A DNA stretch of 64,000 bases from Fodinibacter sp963695175 (GTDB taxonomy: Bacteria; Actinomycetota; Actinomycetes; Actinomycetales; Dermatophilaceae): contig CAVOGG010000004.1 in assembly GCA_963695175.1 (NCBI GenBank), positions 744,001 through 808,000 on the forward strand. Direction: 5' to 3'. Made by a program: the position numbers and the translations under genes. Shown here in pieces: positions 44,684 through 53,087 of the stretch; position 1 is the first letter of the stretch, and each line of letters starts with the position of its first letter. Below the pieces are notes generated by a model, which worked only from the letters and a program-made list of their open reading frames with translations, was not told where the DNA came from and ran no database searches.

Positions 44684-45811
44684 TCAGCTGTGCCGCTGCT
44701 CGCCCCCCGCTTGCTCCGAGGGGAGCGGCTCCAGCTCATATGTCGGGGTTGCCCCGTGTCGTGGCCCGCGCCGTCCGTCTTCACGCTCCGCCACGTACCC
44801 GTTCTCGGCATCCGCAACCCCCGCGGTGGCCCGCAGCCTCAGGCGGCGTCCCTCGGCGATCCGCTCGGCCCGCTTCACCGCCGCCTTGTCCATGCCGCTG
44901 GTGTCGCGCGGGGCGAGCTGGAGGGTCTGTTCGGCCCGGATGCCGGCCTGCAGCTCGCGGGCCCGCTCGCGTTCGGCGTCGATCTCGGCCCCGACGAGCA
45001 GCGCGAGGTTGGTGAGCCACAGCCACAGCAGGAAGATGATGATGCCGCCGACCGACCCGTAGAGCTTGTTGTACCGGCCGAAGTTGGAGACGTAGAAGCC
45101 GAAGCCGACCGAGGCGAGCACCCAGATGCCGATGGCCACGGCGGCGCCGACCGAGACGATCCGGAACTTCGGGTGCTTCACGTTGGGGGTCGCGTAGTAG
45201 AGGACGGCGACCATGATCACGACGATGCCGAGGATGACCGGCCACTTGACGAGGTCCCACAGCCGGGAGACCTCGTCGCCGAAGCCGATCGCGTCGCCGA
45301 TCGCCTTCGCGATCGGGCCGCTGACCACGAGCCCCACGAGCACGGCCGCGGCCATGAGGACGAGCCCGAGCGTGATGAGCAGCACGACGGGGCGGAGCTT
45401 CCAGACCGGCCGACCCTCCTGGACCTGGTAGATGCGGTTGAGGGAGCGGCCGAAGGCCCCGACGTACCCGGAGGCCGACCACAGCGCACCCACGAGGCCG
45501 ATGACCAGGGTGACCCCGGCGGCCTGGGAGTTGACCATCGCCTTGATGGTGGGCTCGAGCTGCACCGCGATCTGGTGCTGGCCGAGCTTGTCGAGCAGGT
45601 CGAGCAGGGCGTCGGTGGTTTCATCGCCCTGCCCGAAGACACCGAGCAGCGAGAAGAGCGCGAGCAGCGCGGGAAACACCGACAGCACCGAGAAGTAGGT
45701 CAGCGCGGCGGCCAGGTCGGTGCACTGGTGGCTCTGGAACTGGGCGAGCGCGGAGGTGAGCGTGAAGCGCCAGCCCGGGCGCGGACCCAGGACCACTCGC
45801 TGCCGTGCCAT
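44684..45811 (-). CDS. YihY/virulence factor BrkB family membrane protein
   Basis: 375 residues with six membrane helices (about 20-270). The opening AAALTYFSVLSVFPALLAL, GALWSASGYVGAFGRSLNRIY, and GGIIIFLLWLWLTNLALLVGAEID are hallmarks of the YihY/BrkB family, once called RNase BN in error; the function is unknown. The last 100 residues are charged and cytosolic. ATG 45811 is preceded by AGGAGA. The gene stands alone. Confidence 0.9.
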   Translation of the reverse strand: MARQRVVLGPRPGWRFTLTSALAQFQSHQCTDLAAALTYFSVLSVFPALLALFSLLGVFGQGDETTDALLDLLDKLGQHQIAVQLEPTIKAMVNSQAAGVTLVIGLVGALWSASGYVGAFGRSLNRIYQVQEGRPVWKLRPVVLLITLGLVLMAAAVLVGLVVSGPIAKAIGDAIGFGDEVSRLWDLVKWPVILGIVVIMVAVLYYATPNVKHPKFRIVSVGAAVAIGIWVLASVGFGFYVSNFGRYNKLYGSVGGIIIFLLWLWLTNLALLVGAEIDAERERARELQAGIRAEQTLQLAPRDTSGMDKAAVKRAERIAEGRRLRLRATAGVADAENGYVAEREDGRRGPRHGATPTYELEPLPSEQAGGEQRHS

Positions 45812-46016
45812 CGCGTGTCTCCTGCCCGGTCGGTGCTGGTCGGCAGAACCCCTCGGCGTGCCGGCCACCAGCGCGCTGGTGACGCGACCAACCTAACCCC
45901 GCGCACCCGGCATCCCTGCTGGTGGGCGACGTCCTGATGCCGTGTCTCGCCGCGGTCGGTCGATGCCGATGAGACGAGGACGTTGAAACCGGGCCGAGGG
46001 CTGGGAGACTGTGGCG

Positions 46017-46661
46017 ATGACCAGTGACGGCGGACGAGCGCTCCCGCGGCGGCCGGTGCCCTTCGGGCCCCTCGCGATGGAGACCCATGGCGGCACGCTG
46101 CCCGGGCCGGCCGAGGTCACCGAGGTTGCTCACCAGACGGCCGCGATCCTCGTCGGCACCGGACGCGCGGCCCACGACCCCGAGGTGACGGCCCGTCTCG
46201 TCACGCTCGTCGACGACCTGGGCCTGTCCACCGTCGCCGACCTCTGGTCGGCCCGCCCGGCGCGGTCGCTCCCCGGCGCGCTGTGGCGCCTCTACGCCCT
46301 GCGCGAGTGGGTGCGGCGCAGCCCCGAGCAGGCCAGCCGGGAGTATGCCGCCGGCATCCGGTTCACCGACGTCGCCCACGCGGTCGCCGGCATCGCCGAG
46401 CCGCCCGGCCCCGAGGAGGTGCAGCGGGTGGCCGACCTGATCCTCGCCGGGGTCTTCGAGGGCGACCTCGCGGTGGCCCTCGAGCGGGCTGCGGCGTTCT
46501 GCTCGGTGGTGGCGGCCGGGCGCGCCGAGCTCGCCCACGACCGGGATGCCGTCGACCCCGACGCCGCCAGCGACCTCACCCGCACCGGCGCCTCGATGCT
46601 CACGACCGGCGAGGACCTGCGCGCCTGCGCCCGGCTCTGGCGCCTCGGGGACCTCGACTGA
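46017..46661 (+). CDS. Conserved actinobacterial hypothetical protein
   Basis: 214 residues, soluble and almost entirely helical and acidic. Seen: TEVAHQTAAILVGTGRA, LWRLYALREWVRRSPEQASREYAAGI, and EPPGPEEVQRVADLILAGVFEGDLAVALERAAAF. It has no cysteine pair, signal peptide or membrane span; function unknown. ATG 46017 lies eight bases after GGGAGA; GTG 46011 is an alternative. It is divergent from the BrkB gene. Confidence 0.75.
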   Translation: MTSDGGRALPRRPVPFGPLAMETHGGTLPGPAEVTEVAHQTAAILVGTGRAAHDPEVTARLVTLVDDLGLSTVADLWSARPARSLPGALWRLYALREWVRRSPEQASREYAAGIRFTDVAHAVAGIAEPPGPEEVQRVADLILAGVFEGDLAVALERAAAFCSVVAAGRAELAHDRDAVDPDAASDLTRTGASMLTTGEDLRACARLWRLGDLD

Positions 46662-46908
46662 CTTTCGGTTGGATCAACCGGAGGGGAACACATCCGGCGG
46701 GTCGAGGCGTTAGGGTCGTTTGTGGGTGCCGGGCCGCGGCAGCCCCGGGTCCCAACATCAGCCGCTACGAGCGGCCACGCGCCGTGAGGCGCTCCCGGTC
46801 CGGCACCCACACTTCACTCCTCCTGCTGCCCCACGCGCGGCATGGCCCGGTTGAGTCATTTCCGGTGCCCAACAGGACACCTCCGCGGCACCGACGTACG
46901 GTTGATGA
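46662..46908. other. 247-bp gap without a recognised gene
   Basis: It holds a small hairpin just after the preceding stop (CGGTTGGATCAACCG, 46668-46682), then GC-rich sequence with GGGTGCCGG/CCGGCACCC as a long-range inverted repeat (46722-46731 with 46799-46808). Near its end TACGGT (46897-46902) ends six bases before the next ATG and could be a -10 box. Confidence 0.5.
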
Positions 46909-47094
46909 ATGTACGACGACCCGTCGCTGCGCGATGAGCAGCTCGAGAACGAGATCCGCCTCGTCGGCGATCTCGTGCTCGCTGCCTCGCAGGGCGAGGA
47001 TCGGCTGACCCAGGAAGCCATCGACGAGATCCTCGGACTCGACCCCCAGGCGGGGGCCGGCGACGGCGGCACGGAGGCCGACCCGGCGGGCTGA
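46909..47094 (+). CDS. Small acidic protein of unknown function
   Basis: 61 residues: a charged helical region (RDEQLENEIRLVGDLVLAASQ, then LTQEAIDEILGL) and a Gly/Asp-rich tail. It is short and acidic, has no cysteine, and resembles small actinobacterial proteins next to phosphate genes. ATG 46909 follows a -10-like TACGGT by six bases, which suggests a leaderless mRNA. It precedes the DUF47-pit genes by 86 bp. Confidence 0.6.
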   Translation: MYDDPSLRDEQLENEIRLVGDLVLAASQGEDRLTQEAIDEILGLDPQAGAGDGGTEADPAG

Positions 47095-47180
47095 GGAGCC
47101 GGTGGTACCCGGCTACCGGGCGTCCGGGTCGGGGCCCTAGCCTGTAGCCACTGTCTGGCCCCCATACCCGGAGACCGCCC

Positions 47181-47804
47181 GTGGCGATTCGCCTCACCCC
47201 CAAGGAACCGCGCTTCTTCGACCTGTTCGCCGCGTCGGCGCGGCACCTCGTCGACGGCGCCGGTGAGCTCACCGCCCTGCTCGGCGCACCCGCCGACGAG
47301 CGCGACGTCATCCTCAAGCGGATGCACGAGATCGAGTCCGCGTCCGGCGACTCCACGCACGAGATCATCCGGGCGGTCAACGGGGCCTTCGTCACGCCGT
47401 TCGACCGCGCCGACATGCATGCCCTCGCGGTGGCGCTCGACAACTGCGTCGGGCTGATCGAGGCGGCGGTCGACCTGATCGTGCTCTACCGCGTCGACGA
47501 GGTGCTGCCGCGCGTGGCCAAGCAGGTGGAGGTCATCTCGCGGATGGCCGAGATCACCGCCGACGCCATGTCACGGCTGCGGGCGATGAAGGACCTCACG
47601 GCCTACTGGGTCGAGGTCGACCGGCTCGAGAACCGCGCCAACAAGGCCTACCGGCGGATGCTCGCCGAGCTGTTCAACACCCCGGGCGCCGACCCCATCA
47701 CCGTGATGAAGCACAAGGACATCATCGACGCGCTCGAGGCGGCCGCGAACGGGTTCGAGCAGGTGGCGGTCAAGCTCGAGGCGATCGCCGTCCGGGAGTC
47801 CTGA
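47181..47804 (+). CDS. DUF47/PhoU-like protein partnering Pit
   Basis: 207 residues, all helical. The DUF47 pattern (FFDLFAASARHLVDGAGEL, FVTPFDRADMHALAVALDNCVG, VEVDRLENRANKAYRRMLAELF, MKHKDIIDALEAAANGFEQVA) is typical of the PhoU-like proteins that pair with PitA phosphate transporters. It probably modulates transport. GTG 47181 follows GGAGACC. The pit start lies 6 bp after its stop. Confidence 0.92.
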   Translation: MAIRLTPKEPRFFDLFAASARHLVDGAGELTALLGAPADERDVILKRMHEIESASGDSTHEIIRAVNGAFVTPFDRADMHALAVALDNCVGLIEAAVDLIVLYRVDEVLPRVAKQVEVISRMAEITADAMSRLRAMKDLTAYWVEVDRLENRANKAYRRMLAELFNTPGADPITVMKHKDIIDALEAAANGFEQVAVKLEAIAVRES

Positions 47805-47810
47805 GCGCGG

Positions 47811-48806
47811 GTGGACTGGCTGCCGGTCGCGCTCGTCGTGGTGCTCGCGATGGGTTTCACGTACACGAACGGGTTCCACGACGCCTCCAACGCCGTCGCC
47901 ACGTCGGTGTCGACGCGCTCGCTGACCCCGCGGATCGCGTTGGGGCTCGCCGCCGTGATGAACCTCCTCGGCGGCTTCGCGGGCGTGCGGGTGGCGCAGA
48001 CGATCGGCGGCGACATCATCGAGGTGCCGATGGGCAGCACCGGTGTCGCCATCTGCGCCGGCGCCCTGATCGGTGCCACCGCCTGGAACCTGCTCACCTG
48101 GTGGCGCGGCCTGCCGTCGTCGTCGTCGCACGCCCTGATCGGCGGCCTGTGCGGCGCGGCGCTCGCGGGGGGCGCGACGGTGAAGTGGGACAGCATCCTC
48201 GACAGCGTCGTGATCCCGATGGTGGTCTCACCGATCCTCGGCCTGGTCGGCGGGTTCGCGCTGATGGCGGCCATCCTGTGGGCCTTCCGACGGTCGGCGC
48301 CCGGGCCGACGGCGCGGGGCTTCCGCTACGCCCAGACCGTGTCGGCCGCCGCCATGGCGTTCGGGCACGGCATGCAGGATGCCGCGAAGACGGCCGGCGT
48401 GGTCACGCTGACCCTGGTGGCGAGCGGGTACCGGCCGCCGGGCGACCTGGCGATCCCGTGGTGGGTCATCGCGATGTCCGCCGTGGTGCTCAGCCTGGGC
48501 ACGTATGCCGGCGGGTGGCGGATCATGCGCACCCTCGGCCGGCGGATCGCCGATGTCGACGCCCCGCACGGGTTCGCCGCCGAGACGGTGTCGGCGTCGG
48601 TGCTCTACGTCGCGACGGCCACGGGTGCCCCGATCTCGACGACGCACGTCATCACCTCGGCGATCATGGGCGTCGGCGCGACCCGGTCACACAAGGCCGT
48701 GCGCTGGGGCGTGGCGCGCGAGATCGGCAACGGGTGGCTGCTGACCTTCCCGGGTGCCGGGCTCGCGGCAGCAGCAGCCTTCGCCCTCCTCACCCTCCTC
48801 TACTGA
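47811..48806 (+). CDS. pit: Inorganic phosphate transporter, Pit family
   Basis: 331 residues with about ten membrane helices. The duplicated Pit signature is visible as NGFHDASNAVATSVSTR near the N-terminus and AMAFGHGMQDAAKTAG in the middle; ISTTHVITSAIMGVG near the end is the second conserved PD repeat. Pit proteins move metal-phosphate complexes using the proton gradient, giving low-affinity uptake, complementary to the Pst system next door. GTG 47811. It converges on pstB across a palindrome. Confidence 0.93.
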   Translation: MDWLPVALVVVLAMGFTYTNGFHDASNAVATSVSTRSLTPRIALGLAAVMNLLGGFAGVRVAQTIGGDIIEVPMGSTGVAICAGALIGATAWNLLTWWRGLPSSSSHALIGGLCGAALAGGATVKWDSILDSVVIPMVVSPILGLVGGFALMAAILWAFRRSAPGPTARGFRYAQTVSAAAMAFGHGMQDAAKTAGVVTLTLVASGYRPPGDLAIPWWVIAMSAVVLSLGTYAGGWRIMRTLGRRIADVDAPHGFAAETVSASVLYVATATGAPISTTHVITSAIMGVGATRSHKAVRWGVAREIGNGWLLTFPGAGLAAAAAFALLTLLY

Positions 48807-48810
48807 CGGA

Positions 48811-48872
48811 GTCGAGCGAGCAGGACATGCCCGGCATCGGGCCGGTCCGTCGGCATGTCCTGCTCACTCGAC
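48811..48872. terminator. Long palindrome between convergent pit and pstB
   Basis: 21-bp arms (48811-48831 and 48852-48872) with a single mismatch flank a 20-bp loop that has its own small inverted repeat. It lies 4 bp after the pit stop and 18 bp from the pstB stop, so it can terminate both transcripts. Confidence 0.8.
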
Positions 48873-48890
48873 CCGCGGCTGGAGCCCCGG

Positions 48891-49667
48891 TCAGCCGAAG
48901 CGGCCGGAGATGTAGTCCTCGGTGGCCTTCTCGGTGGGGTTGCTGAAGATCCGCTGGGTGTCGCCGACCTCGACCAGGCGCCCCGGCTCGCCGGTGGCCT
49001 TGAGGTTGAAGAACGCCGTCTGGTCGGAGACGCGGGCGGCCTGCTGCATGTTGTGGGTGACGATGACGATCGTGTAGGTCGACTTCAGCTCGTTGATCAG
49101 GTCCTCGATCGCCAGCGTCGAGATCGGGTCGAGCGCCGAGCACGGCTCGTCCATGAGCAGCACCTGCGGGCTCACCGCGATGGCCCGCGCGATGCAGAGC
49201 CGCTGCTGCTGGCCACCGGACAGCCCGGCACCGGGCTTGGCGAGCCGGTCCTTGACCTCGTTCCAGAGGTTGGCGCTCTTCAGCGAGCGCTCCACGACCT
49301 CGTCGAGCTCCTTCTTGCCCTTCATCCCGTTCAGCTTCAGCCCGGCGGCCACGTTGTCGCGGATCGACATGGTGGGGAACGGGTTCGGCCGCTGGAACAC
49401 CATGCCGACCGTGCGCCGCACCGCCACCGGGTCCATCGACGAGGCGTACAGGTCCTGGTCGTCGAGCATCACCGAGCCGTGCACCCGCCCGCCGGGGATC
49501 ACCTCGTGCATCCGGTTCAGGGTGCGCAGCACGGTCGACTTGCCGCACCCGGACGGCCCGATGAACGAGGTCACGGAGCGCGGCTCCACCGTCATCGTCA
49601 CGCCCTCGACGGCCTTGAACTCGCCGTAGTAGATGTCAAGGTCCTTGACGTCGATGCGCTTTGCCAT
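48891..49667 (-). CDS. pstB: PstB, phosphate ABC transporter ATPase
   Basis: 258 residues. The Walker A motif GPSGCGKS (37-44), the Q-loop FQRPNPFPT, the ABC signature LSGGQQQRL, Walker B VLLMDEPCSALD and the switch His in VTHNMQQ are complete. It drives high-affinity phosphate import with PstA and PstC. The usual phoU gene does not follow. It is last in the pstSCAB cluster, 77 bp after pstA. Confidence 0.96.
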   Translation of the reverse strand: MAKRIDVKDLDIYYGEFKAVEGVTMTVEPRSVTSFIGPSGCGKSTVLRTLNRMHEVIPGGRVHGSVMLDDQDLYASSMDPVAVRRTVGMVFQRPNPFPTMSIRDNVAAGLKLNGMKGKKELDEVVERSLKSANLWNEVKDRLAKPGAGLSGGQQQRLCIARAIAVSPQVLLMDEPCSALDPISTLAIEDLINELKSTYTIVIVTHNMQQAARVSDQTAFFNLKATGEPGRLVEVGDTQRIFSNPTEKATEDYISGRFG

Positions 49668-49744
49668 GGTGTCGGTTGCCTTCTGTCGTTTCTCGGATGC
49701 CGTGGGGCGGGTTGCGTTGTCGGGTGCGGCGAGGGCGCCGCTCG

Positions 49745-50668
49745 TCAGGCCTTGACCTTGCTGAAGCGGCCGATGAACCGCCCCAGCAGGTTGAGCACGA
49801 AGATGAGCAGGATGAGGGTGAGGGCGGCACCCCAGACCCGGTCGACGGCGGGCTGGAGGTTCTCGCCGCGGTCGTTGTTGATCATCGTCGGCAGCGTCGC
49901 CATCAGGCCGCCGAAGAGGTCGCTCGCGATGACCTTGGTGTACGGGCCGAGGATGATCAGCGGGGCCGTCTCGCCCATGACCCGGGCCAGGCCGAGCAGG
50001 ATGCCGGTGATGATGCCCGAGAACGCCGTCGGGAGGACGACCTTCATGATCGTCTTCCACTTCGGCACGCCCAGGGCGTAGGACGCCTCGCGCAGCTCGT
50101 TGGGCACGAGCTTGAGCATCTCCTCGGTGGAGCGCACCACCGTCGGGATCATCAGGATGACCAGCGCCAGGGTGACCGCGAACGGCACGCGCTGCAGCCC
50201 GATGGTCGAGACCCACAGGGCGTAGATGAACAGGGCGGCGACGATCGAGGGGATGCCGGTGAGGATGTCGACCATGAAGGAGACGACCCGGGCCAGCCGC
50301 CCGCGGCCGTACTCGACGAGGTAGACCGCGGTCAGCACACCGATCGGCACGGACATCGCCGCGGTGACCAGCGCCATGTAGATGGTTCCCTGGATGGCGT
50401 GCGCCGCGCCACCGCCGATCCGGCGGGGAGTGATGCCGGCCTGCGAGTTGGTCCACCAGGAGGACTCGAGCAGCATCTGGCCGCCCTTGATGATCACGCT
50501 GCCGAGGATCCAGACCAGCGGGATGACGGCCACGAAGAAGGCGGCCCACATGACCACCCGCGCGAGGAGGTCCTTGGTGGCGCGCGATGCCGACTTGGAC
50601 GCGAGCTCGGGGAGCTTCGGCGAAGCCGGTGGTGCCTGGGAGCCGACGTCGAGCTGAACGGTGCTCAT
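49745..50668 (-). CDS. pstA: PstA, phosphate ABC transporter permease
   Basis: 307 residues: a 35-residue polar front, then six membrane helices. The EAA loop ELREASYALGVPKWKTIMKVVLP and GETAPLIILG are as expected for PstA. It forms the membrane channel with PstC. ATG 50668 overlaps the pstC stop by 4 bp. Confidence 0.95.
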   Translation of the reverse strand: MSTVQLDVGSQAPPASPKLPELASKSASRATKDLLARVVMWAAFFVAVIPLVWILGSVIIKGGQMLLESSWWTNSQAGITPRRIGGGAAHAIQGTIYMALVTAAMSVPIGVLTAVYLVEYGRGRLARVVSFMVDILTGIPSIVAALFIYALWVSTIGLQRVPFAVTLALVILMIPTVVRSTEEMLKLVPNELREASYALGVPKWKTIMKVVLPTAFSGIITGILLGLARVMGETAPLIILGPYTKVIASDLFGGLMATLPTMINNDRGENLQPAVDRVWGAALTLILLIFVLNLLGRFIGRFSKVKA

Positions 50669-51678
50669 TCGGAGAAGGCCTTCCTGCGCTCGATGACGAT
50701 GCGGGCGACGGCGTTGACGGCGAACGTGAGCACGAACAGCACCAGTCCGGCGGCGATGTAGGCGCCGGTCTTCTGCGGGGAGTCGAACTCGCTGGCGCCC
50801 CCGGCGATCTTCGACGCGAAGGTCGAGCCGCCGTTGAAGACCGACCAGCTCCAGCCGGCGGTCGAGTTCAGCCCGGAGAGCAGGATGACGACGGCGAGGG
50901 TCTCGCCGAGCGCCCGGCCCAGGCCCAGCATCGACGCGCTGATGATGCCCGGCTTGCCGAACGGCAGGACCGCGGTGCGGATCATCTCCCAGTGGGTGGC
51001 GCCGAGAGCCAGGGCGCCCTCCTTGTGGGCCGTCGGCACCTGCTGGAACACCTCGCGCGAGATCGCCGTGATGATCGGCAGGACCATGATGGCGAGGATG
51101 ACGCCGGCGAAGGCGAGCGTGCTCTTGGCGCTGAAGCCCGCGTCCTGGAACACGGGGATCCAGCCGAACACCTTCGAGAACGCGTGCTGGACGGGGGTGA
51201 AGAACTGGCCGGCGATGGTCAGGCCCCAGAAGCCGTAGACGATCGAGGGAACCGCGGCGAGCAGGTCGATGGTGGCGGCGGCCGGACCGCGCAGCCAGCC
51301 GGGGGCGTACTGGGTGATGAACAGCGCCACCGCGATGCCGAGCGGCACGGCGATCACCATGGCGATGATCGAGGTGACCGTCGTCGCCCAGAACATGTCG
51401 AGGATGCCGAAGCGCGGCTCGGTGCCACTGGGCACCCACTCCCTCGAGGTGAGGAAGTTGACGTTGTTGTTCAGCAGCGCCGGCACGGCCTGGACCACCA
51501 GGAACGTGCCGACCAGGGCGACGATGCAGACGACGAGGATGCCGGCCCCCTTGGCGAGCCCCCCGAAGACCCGGTCCCCGAGGCGACCGGTCGAGGCGCG
51601 GTCGCCGCTCAGCGGGCTTCGGCCGTCAGGCCCCGGCAGCTCGTCGACCGTGCTGCGACCGGTGATCGTGGGTGTCAC
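50665..51678 (-). CDS. pstC: PstC, phosphate ABC transporter permease
   Basis: 337 residues with six or seven helices. The Pst-specific YGFWGLTIAGQF region and the EAA-type loop KEGALALGATHWEMIRTAVLPFGKPG followed by GLGRALGETLAVV are present. A 45-residue polar N-terminus precedes the first helix. GTG 51678 follows GGGACGA. It lies 92 bp after pstS, behind a hairpin. Confidence 0.95.
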   Translation of the reverse strand: MTPTITGRSTVDELPGPDGRSPLSGDRASTGRLGDRVFGGLAKGAGILVVCIVALVGTFLVVQAVPALLNNNVNFLTSREWVPSGTEPRFGILDMFWATTVTSIIAMVIAVPLGIAVALFITQYAPGWLRGPAAATIDLLAAVPSIVYGFWGLTIAGQFFTPVQHAFSKVFGWIPVFQDAGFSAKSTLAFAGVILAIMVLPIITAISREVFQQVPTAHKEGALALGATHWEMIRTAVLPFGKPGIISASMLGLGRALGETLAVVILLSGLNSTAGWSWSVFNGGSTFASKIAGGASEFDSPQKTGAYIAAGLVLFVLTFAVNAVARIVIERRKAFSE

Positions 51679-51703
51679 GGCGGGTCGTCCCTCTCGTGGT
51701 GCA

Positions 51704-51732
51704 GGGGGCGGGCCGGTCGGCGGCCCGCCCCC
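51704..51732 (-). terminator. Intra-operon hairpin between pstS and pstC
   Basis: 11-bp arms (GGGGGCGGGCC and its complement) and a 7-base loop. Its place after pstS suggests partial termination or RNA-end protection so that PstS is made in excess over the permeases. Confidence 0.65.
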
Positions 51733-51770
51733 TCGCGGTCGGTCGGCGCGTCAGCGCCGGTGGTGCGGGG

Positions 51771-52889
51771 TCAGGACAGTGCGTTGACCGCGGCGGCGAC
51801 CTGGGTCTGGACCGAGGTCGGGAGGGGCGCGTAGCCGATCTCCTCGAGGCTCTTCTGAACGTCGGCCGACGAGAAGTGCTTCAGGAAGGCCTTGATGTTG
51901 GCGGCCTTGGTGGCGTCCGAGTTCTTGGAGCAGACGATCTCGTAGGTCACCAGGAGGATCGGGTAGGCGCCGGCCTCCTTGGTCGTGTAGTCGAGCTTGA
52001 GGCGCAGGTCGTTGCCCTCGCCGTCGGCCTTGGCCGCCTCGACGGCCTTGCCCACGCTCTCGGCGGTGAGCTCGGTGGCGCCGCCACCGTTGTCGACCTG
52101 GGCGATGCTCAGGTCGTTGTCCTTGGCGTAGCTCCACTCGACGTAGGTGATGCCACCGTCAGTGGACTTCACGCCCTCGGCGACGCCGGCCGACTTCTCC
52201 TTGCCCTCGCCCTTGCCGCTCCAGACCTTGGCCGGGTCGGCCGTCCAGTTCTCGGGGGCCGCGGCGTTGAGGTACTTGGTGAAGTTCTCGGTGGTGCCCG
52301 ACTCGTCGGAGCGGAAGAAGACCTTGATCGCCGTCGACGGCAGGGTCACGCCCGGGTTGATCGCGGCGATGGCCGGGTCGTTCCAGGTGGTGATCTTGCC
52401 GTTGAAGATGTCGGCGGCCACGGCGGGCGTGAGGATCAGCTTGTCGACGCCCTTGACGTTGTAGGCGATCGCGATCGGGCCGGTGACCATCGGGAGGTTC
52501 CAGGCGGGGGAACCGCACGTCTTCGCGGCGGCGTCGGCCTCGACCACGCCGTCCTTCTCCGCGGTCTTCAGCGCCGAGTCCGAGCCGGCGAAGTCGACCT
52601 GGCCCGCGATGAACTGCTTGATGCCCGCACCCGATCCGGTGGGGTTGTAGTTCACGGTGCCACCCGGGCACTCCTCGAGGAAGCTGGAGGCCGCCTCCTC
52701 GAAGGCGTTCTTCTGCGCGGAGGAGCCCTCGGCGTTCAGGGTGCCTTCGAAGCAGTCTGCGGATGCCGCGGAGCCGGTGGCGGACGAGCTCGACGCGGAA
52801 CCGGTGTTGTTGTCGGAGCCGCAGCCCGCGAGGGCGATCGAGCCGACCAGGGCGAGAGCCGCCACCTGGCCGAGACGTTGGATCTTCAC
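51771..52889 (-). CDS. pstS: PstS, phosphate-binding lipoprotein
   Basis: 372 residues. The signal peptide ends in a lipobox LAGCGS (lipidated Cys near residue 23), then a Ser/Ala linker and the phosphate-binding fold: LNAEGSSAQKNAF, GSGAGIKQF, VDFAGSDSAL, FFRSDESGTTENFTKYL with Ser/Asp/Arg phosphate contacts. It captures phosphate outside the membrane and delivers it to PstCA. GTG 52889 follows GAGAGGT. A PHO box lies 94 bp upstream. Confidence 0.96.
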   Translation of the reverse strand: MKIQRLGQVAALALVGSIALAGCGSDNNTGSASSSSATGSAASADCFEGTLNAEGSSAQKNAFEEAASSFLEECPGGTVNYNPTGSGAGIKQFIAGQVDFAGSDSALKTAEKDGVVEADAAAKTCGSPAWNLPMVTGPIAIAYNVKGVDKLILTPAVAADIFNGKITTWNDPAIAAINPGVTLPSTAIKVFFRSDESGTTENFTKYLNAAAPENWTADPAKVWSGKGEGKEKSAGVAEGVKSTDGGITYVEWSYAKDNDLSIAQVDNGGGATELTAESVGKAVEAAKADGEGNDLRLKLDYTTKEAGAYPILLVTYEIVCSKNSDATKAANIKAFLKHFSSADVQKSLEEIGYAPLPTSVQTQVAAAVNALS

Positions 52890-52982
52890 TGTGTGTACCT
52901 CTCGGAGGACAAGGGTCAGGGAGGCGGGCGACGCTGCCCGACACGAGTGAAGGTATGGATGCCGGGTGACGCGATGGCTCGC

Positions 52983-53004
52983 AGTGGGTGAACGCACCGT
53001 GAAC
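52983..53004 (-). promoter_or_regulatory. PHO box (PhoP binding site) upstream of pstS
   Basis: On the minus strand two 11-bp direct repeat units, GTTCACGGTGC and GTTCACCCACT, match the GTTCACC-type repeats that PhoP binds in actinomycetes. A CATACCT sequence about 26 bp downstream (near 52957) could be the -10, placing the box at the -35. Confidence 0.8.
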
Positions 53005-53087
53005 GGCATCCGCACATTCGTCGTCCGGACGGTCAGGGCGAAGTGCCGTGCGCCGGTGGTGCGCTCGGCCACCCGCCGAGCGGCCGG

